Of a DNA stretch of 28,286 nucleotides, positions 1 to 8,892 are shown piece by piece. Every line of letters starts with the position of its first letter. Position 1 is the first letter of the stretch. Origin of the DNA: an uncultured Pseudomonadales bacterium. Its GTDB lineage: Bacteria > Pseudomonadota > Gammaproteobacteria > Pseudomonadales > Pseudohongiellaceae. Location: contig CALKDE010000267.1 of assembly GCA_938082955.1 (NCBI GenBank), positions 1 through 28,286 of the forward strand. The letters run 5' to 3'. A model generated the notes under the pieces. It searched no databases. It saw only the letters and a list, made by a program, of their open reading frames with translations, and was not told the DNA's origin. Made by a program: the position numbers and the translations under genes.

Positions 1-118
1 TCTTGCCGGCCTTGCTCATTGCAACAGCTACTGCCTGGCGCTTGGGTCGACCAGCTTTCATTTCTGTCTTAATGTTACTTGATATAACTTTTTTGGATTT
101 GCCTTTCTTTAACGGCAT
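1..118 (-). CDS. Small basic phage protein, DUF6496-like (truncated by window edge)
   Basis: The ATG at 118-116 is preceded by GGAGAA, and 39 codons can be read before the window ends, so the C-terminus is missing. The visible part is lysine-rich (MPLKKGKSKK...) followed by a TEMKAGRPKRQAVAVAMSKAGK-type segment. I recognise this pattern from a small conserved phage family (DUF6496-like) that often sits near portal and head genes; its function is unknown to me. The start overlaps the stop of the upstream gene as TAATG, so the two are probably translated together. Family assignment is from memory of the motif and has not been checked by a search. Confidence 0.7.
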   Translation of the reverse strand, partial: MPLKKGKSKKVISSNIKTEMKAGRPKRQAVAVAMSKAGK

Positions 119-261
119 TATTTGTTCTCCATTATGATTGCCATAGTGTAATCCTTTAAGGCATCAGTTATACTTAATATACAGGCAAGATTAAGCTTGT
201 TTTTCAAGTCTTGCAATGGGTTGTCGGTTACGTCTTTTGGCGGCTGGTTCAACCAGCCCAT
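118..261 (-). CDS. Hypothetical 47-aa protein
   Basis: A short reading frame runs from ATG 261-259 to a TAA that overlaps the next start (TAATG at 120-116). The product begins MGWLNQPPKDVTDNPLQ and has a mostly helical, amphipathic second half (DLKNKLNLACILSITDALKDY). It lies between the ADP-ribosyltransferase-like gene and the DUF6496-like gene in the same direction, with only 8 bases between the upstream stop and its start. No strong Shine-Dalgarno is visible; the start codon lies in an inverted repeat (210-220 with 257-267). I do not recognise a family. Coding status is supported by spacing and the overlap rather than homology. Confidence 0.55.
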   Translation of the reverse strand: MGWLNQPPKDVTDNPLQDLKNKLNLACILSITDALKDYTMAIIMENK

Positions 262-267
262 TGCAAG
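210..267. repeat. Inverted repeat enclosing a start codon
   Basis: CTTGCAATGGG at 210-220 is the exact reverse complement of CCCATTGCAAG at 257-267 (11 bp). Inside it lies a near-perfect palindrome, GGCTGGTT-C-AACCAGCC, at 242-258. On the minus-strand transcript the upstream arm contains the ATG of the 47-aa gene, so pairing of the arms would bury the start codon. Confidence 0.7.
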
Positions 268-269
268 CA

Positions 270-2906
270 CTAAATATCAGGCGCTCTGTTCCTATCTTCC
301 CTTAATGCTGCTGTAGTGCCTAGAAGCCCTGCTGTAGCCAATCCATACAAGGGGTGAGTAGCATTAACAAGGCTGTCTCGGACGATATCATCTGGGCTCT
401 TGCCAGTGACCCGCGCTGTTCTCTCGATTGCCTCATTAACGTGCTCGATCATCGGCTTGCCGTCAGTACCTTTAGAGCCAGCCCATGCCACATCTTGGAA
501 GTTCATAGGGTCTACACCTATTTCAGCAGCAACCTCGTCTAAGGTCTGCTCCATGATTCCATACCACCCCTTCTTGGGCGCGTTCAGCTTGGGGTCGTAG
601 AGGTGAGACATCTGCTCATCGATAGTGGCTCGGCTTGAGTCACCCAAAAAGTTGGCAGCAAAATTAAACCGCTTGGGAGATACGGATGCACTTAGCTCTG
701 CGTCTGTGTTGGCAAACTTGTTTGCCATCTTCATGTTGCCACCGATATACCTGCCGCCTTGTGGGTGAGGGATGTCAGTTGAGAGAACGGGGAAGTCAGT
801 AACTCCCTGAACCTCCAGGTAATTGGTATAGGCTGCTGTCAGCAGGTTGGCAGTGGGATCCGCTCCACCAGTGGTCGCCGCCATAGACTCAGCGAACCGC
901 TTTCTAAACATTGCGCGGCCCTCAGTCTCTCCCAGCTCATCAATAAAAGCCTTTTCGAGTTGTCCCATTGAATACCAGTTTCGAGCCATCTCCGAATCGC
1001 CCTTCTCGTATGCCTCCCGCAGCCTAGTCTTGATGTCTTTGGTGTTTAGCAGTTCGGTATGCTCATCAATCTTAGCCTGTGTTTTGTAAACGGAGTCAGT
1101 GAGCGTGTTTCCCTGGATGTCATAGTTACTGGGGTCTACATCAAACCTCTCATTAAGAGGGAAAAACGGGTCATAGTTGCCGGCCTTGATGTCATCTTGG
1201 GCCGCATTGCGAGCCTGTTGAACCGCTCTCTCTTCTGGGGATAAGTCCTTGCTTACAAAATAGTTAGGCTTGCCATCCTCTCCTATTAAATTCCCATCTT
1301 CTGCCCTGTTGTTCTTCACCCCCATGTTTCCAATACCTCTTTCTTGCGGGTATCTATTAGCTATTTCTGCTGGATCGTAGGTGTTTTCTGGCTTAGGTAG
1401 ATTCCCTTCTCTGTAGAGCCTATACCTCTCTGCAGCAGAAGCGCCAGGGTTGCCACCCCCACCCATCATCTCACTCACCGCAGCCTCTCGCTGCACTGGG
1501 GTCAGCACCTCACCGTTGCGAGTCTTTATGTCTATTAGAGAGTCATCAAATATGACAAAGTTGCGGGTCGATGGCGTGAGTGTATCCCTGAGCTGTTGCT
1601 CATACGCCGCTTTGTTTTTGGGAGTATCATGGTATCCGCGCATTGTGTCAGCTATTACTGCCTCCACATCATTGCCATGCTTATCCATTAATCTTTGCAG
1701 CTTGGTGTCTACAACGCTTTTCGGTCTGCTAGAGCCGTCTAGGTAGCGTATGCCGGGGATGCCCTTCTCATTTAAAAATTTCGAGGCTTCTTCTGCACTG
1801 GTAAAATAATCACCCAAATTGTCATAAGCCTGTGCGCCAGTGTAATCAGCCCATGACTCTTGTGGGGTTAGCCATTTATCTCCCCTGCCGCTGGATACAG
1901 CCAGTTCATCCAACAAGTCTTGCATTTTTTTATTGACCGGAGCATCCCAATCAAGAAGGTCGTCGGGGGATACCTTTAGGTCTACGTTGTAGAGGGTTGG
2001 CTCGACAGGCATCACCATTCTGTCCGTGGCTTTGATTACCTCTGGGTCTTGTGCCGCCTTTAATATTCCCTGTATATCAACACCGTCAGGCTGTTCAAGG
2101 GTATAACCTCCCTCGTCAATCTCTTTAACCATGAAATCGTAAAGACTTTCTTTTTTGGGGTCGTAGCCGCCCTCATAGGCCCAATTGACCATGTATTCAG
2201 AGTTTTGGAAGTCTGTATGAGGGGAAACTGCGCGATTCACATCATCCATAGCGCCCTGATAAGCATTCATGTCATCGCCAAGAACTTTGGCATAATTCTC
2301 AGAGACACTTTTATTCTCAGCAAAGTACAGACCATGACCATAAGCCTGTGCGCCCTCGCCTGTGCCTATCCGACTCATTGAGAAGGCATCGAACTTGTGC
2401 GGGGAGCCATGCCAAGCGTCAATGTTTTTGCGGATAATAGGCAGCATTGCAGCCATTGAGGGGGAGATTGATACCGCCCCACCCGCAACACCCGCGCTAC
2501 TCATCATGGCATTAAACCAAGTCCTAGACTCAGGATCGGTTATGTACATCTCTATGTCAGCAGCAAGGCCAGTAATGTCACCAAGGCCATTAACGCCCAT
2601 AGTGAGGAATGCCGCTTTTTGGGTAGGAGTCAGACCCTGAGTTACCATGTCTGTAAAATTGCGAACTTCTTGAAACTTGTTATCTAGTGCAGCCTTGAGC
2701 TGGGCTGGATTGTTTAGCTCACCCTCATCGTTTATTGCAACATCTGCAATCTGGTTGCCAATTCCAGAAAGAACTCCCTGCACCCTGTCATCAAAGGCGT
2801 TCTGTTTATTAACGCGAGATTGAATCCCTGCTGTAGCTTGTGGCTGGCTTTGTTGCGCGATACGCATTAAGCCCATACCTTTGATGTTAACCAGAACATC
2901 AGGCAC
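270..2906 (-). CDS. Large protein with ADP-ribosyltransferase-like domain (ART-PolyVal type)
   Basis: 878 aa. Residues about 164-198 read AWHGSPHKF...GTGEGAQAYGHGLYFAE, and residues about 382-460 carry GIPGIRYLDGSSR and NFVIFDDSLI. This combination is typical of the ART domain found in phage and mobile-element polyvalent proteins (H-Y-E type ADP-ribosyltransferase fold). His167 in HGSPHKF and Tyr194 in GHGLYFAE are candidate NAD-site residues; the third catalytic residue I cannot place. Residues 1-160 and 480-878 are not recognised; the C-terminal part has features seen in other phage proteins (PHPQGGRYIGG near 735). The start overlaps the portal stop by 8 bases; internal ATGs at codons 11 and 14 are alternatives. 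Its place directly after portal, where P22 has scaffold, suggests a virion-associated or ejected protein, but this is inference. Confidence 0.75.
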   Translation of the reverse strand: MPDVLVNIKGMGLMRIAQQSQPQATAGIQSRVNKQNAFDDRVQGVLSGIGNQIADVAINDEGELNNPAQLKAALDNKFQEVRNFTDMVTQGLTPTQKAAFLTMGVNGLGDITGLAADIEMYITDPESRTWFNAMMSSAGVAGGAVSISPSMAAMLPIIRKNIDAWHGSPHKFDAFSMSRIGTGEGAQAYGHGLYFAENKSVSENYAKVLGDDMNAYQGAMDDVNRAVSPHTDFQNSEYMVNWAYEGGYDPKKESLYDFMVKEIDEGGYTLEQPDGVDIQGILKAAQDPEVIKATDRMVMPVEPTLYNVDLKVSPDDLLDWDAPVNKKMQDLLDELAVSSGRGDKWLTPQESWADYTGAQAYDNLGDYFTSAEEASKFLNEKGIPGIRYLDGSSRPKSVVDTKLQRLMDKHGNDVEAVIADTMRGYHDTPKNKAAYEQQLRDTLTPSTRNFVIFDDSLIDIKTRNGEVLTPVQREAAVSEMMGGGGNPGASAAERYRLYREGNLPKPENTYDPAEIANRYPQERGIGNMGVKNNRAEDGNLIGEDGKPNYFVSKDLSPEERAVQQARNAAQDDIKAGNYDPFFPLNERFDVDPSNYDIQGNTLTDSVYKTQAKIDEHTELLNTKDIKTRLREAYEKGDSEMARNWYSMGQLEKAFIDELGETEGRAMFRKRFAESMAATTGGADPTANLLTAAYTNYLEVQGVTDFPVLSTDIPHPQGGRYIGGNMKMANKFANTDAELSASVSPKRFNFAANFLGDSSRATIDEQMSHLYDPKLNAPKKGWYGIMEQTLDEVAAEIGVDPMNFQDVAWAGSKGTDGKPMIEHVNEAIERTARVTGKSPDDIVRDSLVNATHPLYGLATAGLLGTTAALREDRNRAPDI

Positions 2907-5091
2907 TTCGGGACAACTCCCCTGTCATTGGGTCATATTCAAAGGTTGGTTCTTGTCGAACAGGGGCAGGTTTTGATCTAGACCTAAATCTATCGCCCAT
3001 CTTCTCCATCGTGTCTGCTTTGACATCCATCGTCTTCGCCTGGGTGAACTCGATGTTAACGCCAGCCTCGGCAGCATCAACCTCTACTGAATTGCGATCA
3101 GTCTCAGCCCTAAAGGCATCAATCTGGAGCTTGCCCTGGTCGTTCTGAGCCCTGGCCTGATCACTCATGCTCATACGCTGTTCGCGCATCATCTGAGCCT
3201 CTGCCTTGCCCTGCTCTGCCATCGCCAGGACCATAGCCGGATCAGGTTCCTGCTCCTTATTGGCCGCCTGCTCCATAAAGGCAATATCCTCATCAGTTGT
3301 GGGCTCCTTAAATCCACCCAACAGTAACTGCTTGTTGCCGTAGTCACGGATGTCATCAAGGTCCACACCATCGATCAGCATCAGACCCTTCAACGAGAGG
3401 GCTCTGTGCATCTGTGGATCCGTAGCGGCAAACTGATTAGCCAATTCGCGCAATTCAACTCGCGTCTTTTCTTTTTTACTCGTGTACGAATGCCCAACTT
3501 CAGCAAACACCTCGAACTCTTGGTTGGTCAGGTCATTCAGGACAACTAACTCACCGGACTCCTTGTCCAAGATTGTCTCCATTATCTCTACTGACTCGCG
3601 TTCACCATCTGGTCTGGTGACTGTCACCTTCCGCGGTGAGTCGAAGATAATCGATGACATGCCTGCATAGATCACAGCATCCCATCGCTTGGCGAATTTT
3701 AGATTCTGCTGATAGACAACCGACTGCATGTCAAACTCGGCCCTCATCTGCTCCATCGCATAGCCCGACATCGCTGGGTCAGCAAAATTGTCAGGAAGGC
3801 CTGGGTCAGCTACATCCTTCACAGCTTCTCTGGTCTCTGCCGCTAGATCGCGCATCCCTTGAGGTAGGTCTGCCGTAGGCATCATCCCTGCCGGACCCAT
3901 AGGCAGATCAGCGCCAGAGGCATCCTTACGCTGCTGCAGATAATACGGGTAGTTGTTGTCGGCGCCAGTCTCCTCGTACATAGACTCGAACCCAGCAATC
4001 TGCTCAGGAAAGAATATAGGCTTAGGACGAGGCGATCGGCTAACAATGTCAGCCAGATAGGACAGCATAAAGTTTCTGAGACGCTGTGGATCCTTGGCAA
4101 GACGGACAACGCCCTCCCAAATTTCCTCGCCCTCTACGAATGTGTGCTCCCCGTAGGTGTGGACAACCGGAATGTGAGTGCCTGGAACGTCCTCTACCTT
4201 CAGAATCTCCTCACCGGATGCAATGTACCGCTTAACCTGCCATCTCTTAATAGACTTCTCAGAGACTATCTCGTAGCCCTGCTCGATGAGCTCGTCCATG
4301 ATCGACACATCAGAGTTCTCTCCGGCCTTCATCAGATCAGACTCGCGCAGCAGTAGCTCTTGGCCCATCGGGTCAGCGAATGTCAGAACCTTGTCTTTGA
4401 TCTTAGTGCGATGATAGAAGCGAACAATGTAGAACAACTGGTTCTGGCCGGAGATCCACGGAAAGGTGTAGCTCTGCTCTGGACTGGAAAAATTAGCTGG
4501 GGCGCCGGTAGTAGTATTTCCAGTTAACTCCTCGTAGAGCTCTTGATATCCATCCTTAGTGAATGGCTCAAGGATGCTCCAATTACGAGCATCAGACTTG
4601 TCCAGGCTCTTCGCGTTCGCGTCAGGGAAGCTGTTGTTATTAGCCTCGTAGATTGGCCTGCGGCGAATAACCTGATTCCGGTCACCTGCATTGTTCGTCT
4701 GGTACTCAGTAAATAGCTCCCACCCGCCGACTCCACAATCCACGCATTCTAGTGCCGCATTATCATAAGACTCTAGTGTGCTGTTGCGTCTGTCTTCGGT
4801 TAGATAGAGGCCATCAATGAGCTCTGCCCCATCATCGCGCTCGTCATCAAGCGGGACAAAGTCTATCTGGATAGGGTTAGACCTGAGATCCGCGATAATC
4901 TTTCGGGTAGCCTTGCGAATAAGGTTGAACTCGCCGCGATACTGAAGTTGGCTATCGCTTAATAAACCATCGTCCCATTGACTAACACGAGAAAATACGC
5001 GGTCATCAGCAGCTCGTTCACGGGTAACTTGATTTGCCTGAAAGTTTTGATCATGCAGGCGCTTCAACTCTTCAAGAGTAAGATCGGCCAT
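2899..5091 (-). CDS. Portal protein, P22 gp1-like
   Basis: 730 aa, close to the length of P22 portal. The N-terminal core (residues about 43-105) reads LQYRGEFNLIRKATRKIIADLRSNPI followed by DGAELIDGLYLTEDRRN, and residues about 110-165 include CGVGGWELFTEY, QVIRRRPI and SLDKSDARN, all matching the P22 portal pattern as I know it. The C-terminal third (EQGKAEAQMMREQRMSMSDQARAQ onward) is a charged, helical segment like the P22 barrel. The protein would form the dodecameric ring at the capsid vertex through which DNA enters and leaves. It lies downstream of terminase, separated from it by two inserted genes, and is followed with an 8-base overlap by the ART-like gene. Confidence 0.93.
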   Translation of the reverse strand: MADLTLEELKRLHDQNFQANQVTRERAADDRVFSRVSQWDDGLLSDSQLQYRGEFNLIRKATRKIIADLRSNPIQIDFVPLDDERDDGAELIDGLYLTEDRRNSTLESYDNAALECVDCGVGGWELFTEYQTNNAGDRNQVIRRRPIYEANNNSFPDANAKSLDKSDARNWSILEPFTKDGYQELYEELTGNTTTGAPANFSSPEQSYTFPWISGQNQLFYIVRFYHRTKIKDKVLTFADPMGQELLLRESDLMKAGENSDVSIMDELIEQGYEIVSEKSIKRWQVKRYIASGEEILKVEDVPGTHIPVVHTYGEHTFVEGEEIWEGVVRLAKDPQRLRNFMLSYLADIVSRSPRPKPIFFPEQIAGFESMYEETGADNNYPYYLQQRKDASGADLPMGPAGMMPTADLPQGMRDLAAETREAVKDVADPGLPDNFADPAMSGYAMEQMRAEFDMQSVVYQQNLKFAKRWDAVIYAGMSSIIFDSPRKVTVTRPDGERESVEIMETILDKESGELVVLNDLTNQEFEVFAEVGHSYTSKKEKTRVELRELANQFAATDPQMHRALSLKGLMLIDGVDLDDIRDYGNKQLLLGGFKEPTTDEDIAFMEQAANKEQEPDPAMVLAMAEQGKAEAQMMREQRMSMSDQARAQNDQGKLQIDAFRAETDRNSVEVDAAEAGVNIEFTQAKTMDVKADTMEKMGDRFRSRSKPAPVRQEPTFEYDPMTGELSRSA

Positions 5092-5103
5092 CAGAATATT
5101 CTC

Positions 5104-5430
5104 TTATTGTACGACTGGGTTGGTGGTTTCCCAATTGGAGACAGTTGTGCTAACCCGATTCTGCTTCAATCGAACTGTGTAATCAGCAGTGCCGCCAGTG
5201 GCAGTGATCCTGACGTTCTCAACATTCTCCAGAAAAACATTCAGAGATTCAGTGGTGAGAATAGTCTGCTGAATATAGCCGCCGTTGTATTCCTGAGTCT
5301 CAACAGTCACAGGGAAAGTACCCTCTACTGTGATCTGAAAACCATCGTCTTGAGGCTGCATGTTTACTGGAAGAACTAGAGCCACACCATCAGCCGCAGT
5401 TCCAAAAAAATCAATCACTCTATTTGTCAT
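5104..5430 (-). CDS. Hypothetical 108-aa beta-rich protein
   Basis: The gene lies 12 bases upstream of portal. The start has a good ribosome site (GGGGATACCCC region just upstream of ATG 5430). The sequence is rich in beta-branched residues, Thr and Val with alternating patterns (FPVTVETQEYNGGYIQQTI; ENVRITATGGTADYTVRL), as expected for an all-beta small structural protein. A decoration, head-fibre or stabilising protein is possible from context, but I do not recognise a family. It is followed by portal and preceded by the propeller gene; both it and the propeller are absent at this position in P22. Confidence 0.75.
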   Translation of the reverse strand: MTNRVIDFFGTAADGVALVLPVNMQPQDDGFQITVEGTFPVTVETQEYNGGYIQQTILTTESLNVFLENVENVRITATGGTADYTVRLKQNRVSTTVSNWETTNPVVQ

Positions 5431-5466
5431 GGGGTATCCCCTCAGTTATATATGATATTTGTTAAA

Positions 5467-6561
5467 TTAAGGTACAGGCTTCGTACTGGGATAATAAACA
5501 TTCAGCCATGGAGTAATGTTTTCAACTATCGCCAGAGAGTTATCAACGCCTGAGAATGATGCTCCAAACCCTGTTCCGGATGGTATGATTGCAGGGTCAG
5601 CCAGCTTAACCAGCGCCCCAGAACCGAAGTCATAAACTGCCATCCACGGTGTGTTGGAATGCGCTACAGCTAAGTATCTATTATCCAGAGACCATCCAAC
5701 TCCTCTGCCTGTGCTTGCTGGAAGTGAAACAGGGTCAGCAACCTTAGTGAAGACGTCACCGCTTCTGGAGTAGACAGTTATAAACGGGGTTGTAGTATGA
5801 GCGACAGCAAGAAGCGTACCATCTGGAGACCAAGCAACCGCATTGCCAGTGCCTGCCGGGAGAGATGCTGGGTTGGCAAGTTTGACAAATGAATCCCCGG
5901 TTCGCTTGTAGATGCTCACGAATGGCGAGACGCTGTGACTAATGGCTAGATAAATTCCATCAGGGCTAAAAGCTGTACCCGAACAGTTGCCAGTTGGAAT
6001 TGTTGCCGGATTAGTGAGCTTGGTTAATACGTCACCAGCTCGCTTATAAATCTGCATATACGGCGATGTGGTTATATTTACAGCTGACAGATAGACACCA
6101 TCTTCTGAGAAGGAGACAGCCCTGGTTGCCCCAACAGGCAGAACCGCAGGATCGGCAATCTTAGTTAGCACATCACCGACTCTGTTATAAACCAACACAA
6201 ATGGCGTAGCGTCAGAAGCAACCGCAACACTAGACGAGTCTCCGTTCCAGCCTACTCCTCTTATTCTGGCCGTAGGCAAGGTCGCGGGATCGGCAATCTT
6301 GGTCATAGTAAAACCATCGACTTTGTATGCCGAAAAGTACGGGGTAGTATCGTGCCCTACTCCGATCAATGTGGCATCAGGTGACCAAGCAACGCCGCGA
6401 GATGTGCCTCCGGGTAACGTGGCAGGATTAGCCAGTTTCCCACCAAGCAAAGGGATCCCTGGGCTGACAGGAGCTGGCCCATCTGGTGAGCCTATAGGTG
6501 ATATCAATGCAGTCGATAAGGGCGATACAAGAACATCAGAAGAGAATCTACGGAATGTCAT
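5467..6561 (-). CDS. Seven-bladed WD40/YncE-like beta-propeller protein
   Basis: 364 aa from ATG 6561; a TTG one codon earlier is possible. After an N-terminal Pro/Ser/Gly-rich stretch of about 42 residues, seven consecutive repeats of about 46 residues fill the protein. Each has the form LANPATLP-(G)-x-RGVAWSPDGxxLAVAHxxTPFxxxYxRxGDxxTK. SPDG and LAVAH are the usual inner-strand signatures of WD40-type blades. Seven repeats would close a single propeller. There is no signal peptide and no enzyme motif. It sits between TerL and portal. Propellers in phages can be decoration or receptor-binding parts; which applies here cannot be told from sequence. The gene starts 6-11 bases after the TerL stop. 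Confidence 0.85.
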   Translation of the reverse strand: MTFRRFSSDVLVSPLSTALISPIGSPDGPAPVSPGIPLLGGKLANPATLPGGTSRGVAWSPDATLIGVGHDTTPYFSAYKVDGFTMTKIADPATLPTARIRGVGWNGDSSSVAVASDATPFVLVYNRVGDVLTKIADPAVLPVGATRAVSFSEDGVYLSAVNITTSPYMQIYKRAGDVLTKLTNPATIPTGNCSGTAFSPDGIYLAISHSVSPFVSIYKRTGDSFVKLANPASLPAGTGNAVAWSPDGTLLAVAHTTTPFITVYSRSGDVFTKVADPVSLPASTGRGVGWSLDNRYLAVAHSNTPWMAVYDFGSGALVKLADPAIIPSGTGFGASFSGVDNSLAIVENITPWLNVYYPSTKPVP

Positions 6562-6569
6562 CAATAGGC

Positions 6570-8282
6570 CTATCGTCTGTGGATAGTTGAAATAGGAAGC
6601 GGTATATGCACGTTTGTATGATTATAAGCCGGAATGTGCCTGAATGTCTGCATTGCTGAGTCGAATAAATTTGGAGAGGTTATCCTGAACCTAGACCCCT
6701 TCATCTCCTGCTTAGTGTATAGCTCGTTCAGCCCATTACTATTGGGCTTTATGGGCAGTCGGCAGGTCTCGGCCCGTAGCTTAGGAAGTAGGGCTATATC
6801 ACTGCTAAAACTTATACACAGGTCTGGATCCGCAAACTCACCAAAAACTACCCACCGATAAGTCCTATATATTCGGTCCCTAAACTCCCAGGCGTACTGG
6901 CCCCGCTTATTTCTAAATGTGTCTTTTATTTTTTGTTGATGGTGGACGGGGTTCGCTAGGGAAGGTTTGTAGATTGAGTCAGGATTGTCGGGTGATTCTG
7001 CTGCATTGAACACAGATAGCTGAACAGCCTTGCCAGAGAAGTCCTTAGCCATCTGCTCGCCAAGGCCTGCCCCCATTCCATTGCCGTCCCATGAGAACGC
7101 ATCAACACCGTGCTCTATTGCGAGATTTGCAGCCCAGTGACCGCCCTCATTGACATCACCATCGATCTTCTCCTGAATGTCCATGACCACTGAGCCGTGC
7201 CGCATAGCGTAGCCCTTCGAGTCTGGACCTCGGTCTGATGGGTCATGACTGGCAACCTTTGCGCCTCGTGGCTCCCAGCCTAGACGGATGTGGCTATCCA
7301 CGCAGGCATCAAACCATTCGGCCATGACTAAGGCCGAGTCAACTGAGTCATTGAAATGCCCTAGCCAAACGTGATCGTACATTGCCTGGGGAAGGTTGGC
7401 CTCATCCCACAAACGCTCATCCTCAAGCCCAGATTCTCCAAACCACGGGTTGTCAGTGTAGTTCACTCTGAGGATAAGGTGCAGGGTGTCCTCAAATATG
7501 CCGTTAGCTTCAAGCTCTGACATGTAGGGCATCAGGAATCTCTTGCTGAAGGGATCTTCACTACTGCCAGGGTTCGCCACGAAATACATCTTAACTGGCG
7601 CTGTGCTTGAAAGGATGTCGCTAATCTCTTCTTTGAGCGAAGGCTCTTCGTCCTTGGGCTTGAACTGAAGCGGCAATCCTTTGTTGGGCTTGGCACGAAC
7701 AGTCGGGGTGAGTGCTCTGAGAGAGTCGGCGCTAGTTGTCTGACTTTCTTCCATCCAGAAATTAGTAAATCCGTGTGCCGATTTGATGCTGTCAGTTGAC
7801 CTGGCAAGCCCAGCAAACTCGAATGCGCCCTTTTCATTATTGCTGATCGCATGATTGAGCACCTCAAAGCCGGTAAACTCTAGCCGCTCGATCTCCTCCT
7901 TGAGCAGTGAGTGTACTGAGTTGCGAATAGAGGATTGATATTCGCGCAGGCAGTATGTCTTGTGTCCGTTGTCCCTATTGTCACCCAGAACTATGTCACC
8001 CACCCCAATAGACTTCCCAGATCCTCGTCCCCCGTACACGACATTGAATCTCTTCGTGCTAGTAACTACCCTCTCCATTATCTTCGCTAAATATATCTGG
8101 ACCTTCTCCTGGCTTTCTACCCAAGTCGCTGAACTTCTGTCGTAGACTATGGAATGCAAAAACCCTTTCTCAGGGCATACAAAGCCGTAGACTGTCGAGT
8201 CTCTAATAATACCCCTGTCCTTGAGCTCTGATGTGTATCGCAGCTCTAGCTCTGCCTCAATAAACTGTTCCTCTGCGTTCAT
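6570..8282 (-). CDS. Terminase large subunit (TerL), P22 gp2-like
   Basis: 570 aa. The ATPase domain shows Walker A GGRGSGKS (84-91) and Walker B NFWMEESQ (about 174-181) with the usual double acidic end. The nuclease half shows ASHDPSDRG (Asp347), DAFSWDGNGMGAG (Asp399) and NLFDSAM near residue 540, the three acidic positions expected of the RNase H-like nuclease that cuts concatemeric DNA. TerL pumps DNA into the prohead through the portal. Its ATG overlaps the TerS stop as TGATG, giving the standard TerS-TerL pair. P22-type headful packaging is implied by the company it keeps rather than shown. Confidence 0.95.
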   Translation of the reverse strand: MNAEEQFIEAELELRYTSELKDRGIIRDSTVYGFVCPEKGFLHSIVYDRSSATWVESQEKVQIYLAKIMERVVTSTKRFNVVYGGRGSGKSIGVGDIVLGDNRDNGHKTYCLREYQSSIRNSVHSLLKEEIERLEFTGFEVLNHAISNNEKGAFEFAGLARSTDSIKSAHGFTNFWMEESQTTSADSLRALTPTVRAKPNKGLPLQFKPKDEEPSLKEEISDILSSTAPVKMYFVANPGSSEDPFSKRFLMPYMSELEANGIFEDTLHLILRVNYTDNPWFGESGLEDERLWDEANLPQAMYDHVWLGHFNDSVDSALVMAEWFDACVDSHIRLGWEPRGAKVASHDPSDRGPDSKGYAMRHGSVVMDIQEKIDGDVNEGGHWAANLAIEHGVDAFSWDGNGMGAGLGEQMAKDFSGKAVQLSVFNAAESPDNPDSIYKPSLANPVHHQQKIKDTFRNKRGQYAWEFRDRIYRTYRWVVFGEFADPDLCISFSSDIALLPKLRAETCRLPIKPNSNGLNELYTKQEMKGSRFRITSPNLFDSAMQTFRHIPAYNHTNVHIPLPISTIHRR

Positions 8283-8749
8283 CAGTGGACATCTGCCTTT
8301 GTGATCGGGCTCTGTCCTCGAATCTCTCTAAGCCTCGCCTCTAGGTCTTCGGTCGGCATGTCCTTGATCTCGTTCTTGTTCGTGTTCTCGATCTTCTCTG
8401 AGTATCCGTGCTTGCCCAGTACCAGCTTAGTAATAGCTGAGTTGAACTTACCATCCACACCCTTCTGGACCAGGATAAATTCTCCCAATTCGTTTGCACG
8501 AGCCAATATGTCAATAATTGGTTGATTGTCCTCCGTGCGCCACTTGTAAAGAACCTGCCTGCTTACCCCTAAATAGATAGCCAAAGATAGTACGCTTGGG
8601 AAAGTGTGATCCTCTTGATTCTTCCACCCTCCATCGAGATAGTCTTCGGCCATTTTGACAAGCTCTGGCGTACAAAGTGTGGGCCTGCCTGGCTTTGATT
8701 TTACCTTGTTTTCAACAATTTCTATGTCATTTTTAGTAGATTTGATCAT
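8282..8749 (-). CDS. Terminase small subunit (TerS), gp3-like DNA packaging protein
   Basis: 155 aa. The start of the protein (KSKPGRPTLCTPELVKMAEDYLDGG) and the HTH region at about 50-72 (FPSVLSLAIYLGVSRQVLYKW) followed by NSAITKLVLGKHGYSEK fit the small-terminase family of P22-like and many Caudoviricetes phages. It recognises the packaging start on viral DNA and recruits TerL. It is the first gene of the leftward late block, next to a 140-base divergent control region. A weak ribosome site (CAGGGC) precedes the ATG; another ATG at 8753 is out of frame. Confidence 0.9.
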   Translation of the reverse strand: MIKSTKNDIEIVENKVKSKPGRPTLCTPELVKMAEDYLDGGWKNQEDHTFPSVLSLAIYLGVSRQVLYKWRTEDNQPIIDILARANELGEFILVQKGVDGKFNSAITKLVLGKHGYSEKIENTNKNEIKDMPTEDLEARLREIRGQSPITKADVH

Positions 8750-8828
8750 TCATAACGCCCTGAAGAAGTGATTATTAGTGGAAATACCCCTAGTTTACAT
8801 ATTTCTCACATTCATTCATACAAATAGC

Positions 8829-8856
8829 TTGTTTGTCCGTACATATTAGGTATAAT
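8829..8856 (+). promoter_or_regulatory. Sigma70-type promoter for the methyltransferase island
   Basis: In the 140-base gap between the divergent TerS gene and the first rightward gene, TTGTTT at 8829-8834 and a perfect TATAAT at 8851-8856 are 16 bases apart. The start codon follows 33 bases later with an AAGGGG ribosome site. The opposite strand has only weak candidates for a TerS promoter. Confidence 0.75.
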
Positions 8857-8870
8857 TAATACTCACTTAA

Positions 8871-8892
8871 ACAACAAAGGGGCAGCAAAATG
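8871..8892 (+). repeat. Translation-leader repeat, copy 1 (copy 2 at 9811-9832)
   Basis: The 22 bases ending in the ATG at 8890 (ACAACAAAGGGGCAGCAAAATG type) match those ending in the methyltransferase ATG at 9830 at 20 of 22 positions. The core GGGGCAGCAAA also occurs at 11319-11329, just before the start at 11333. It holds the ribosome-binding site. Confidence 0.75.

Noticed and set aside
8750..8828. Leftward late promoter for terminase genes (TTGTAT with TATGTA, 16 bases apart)
   Set aside because: Match to consensus is poor; late promoters of such phages usually depend on antitermination upstream, so I do not claim it.
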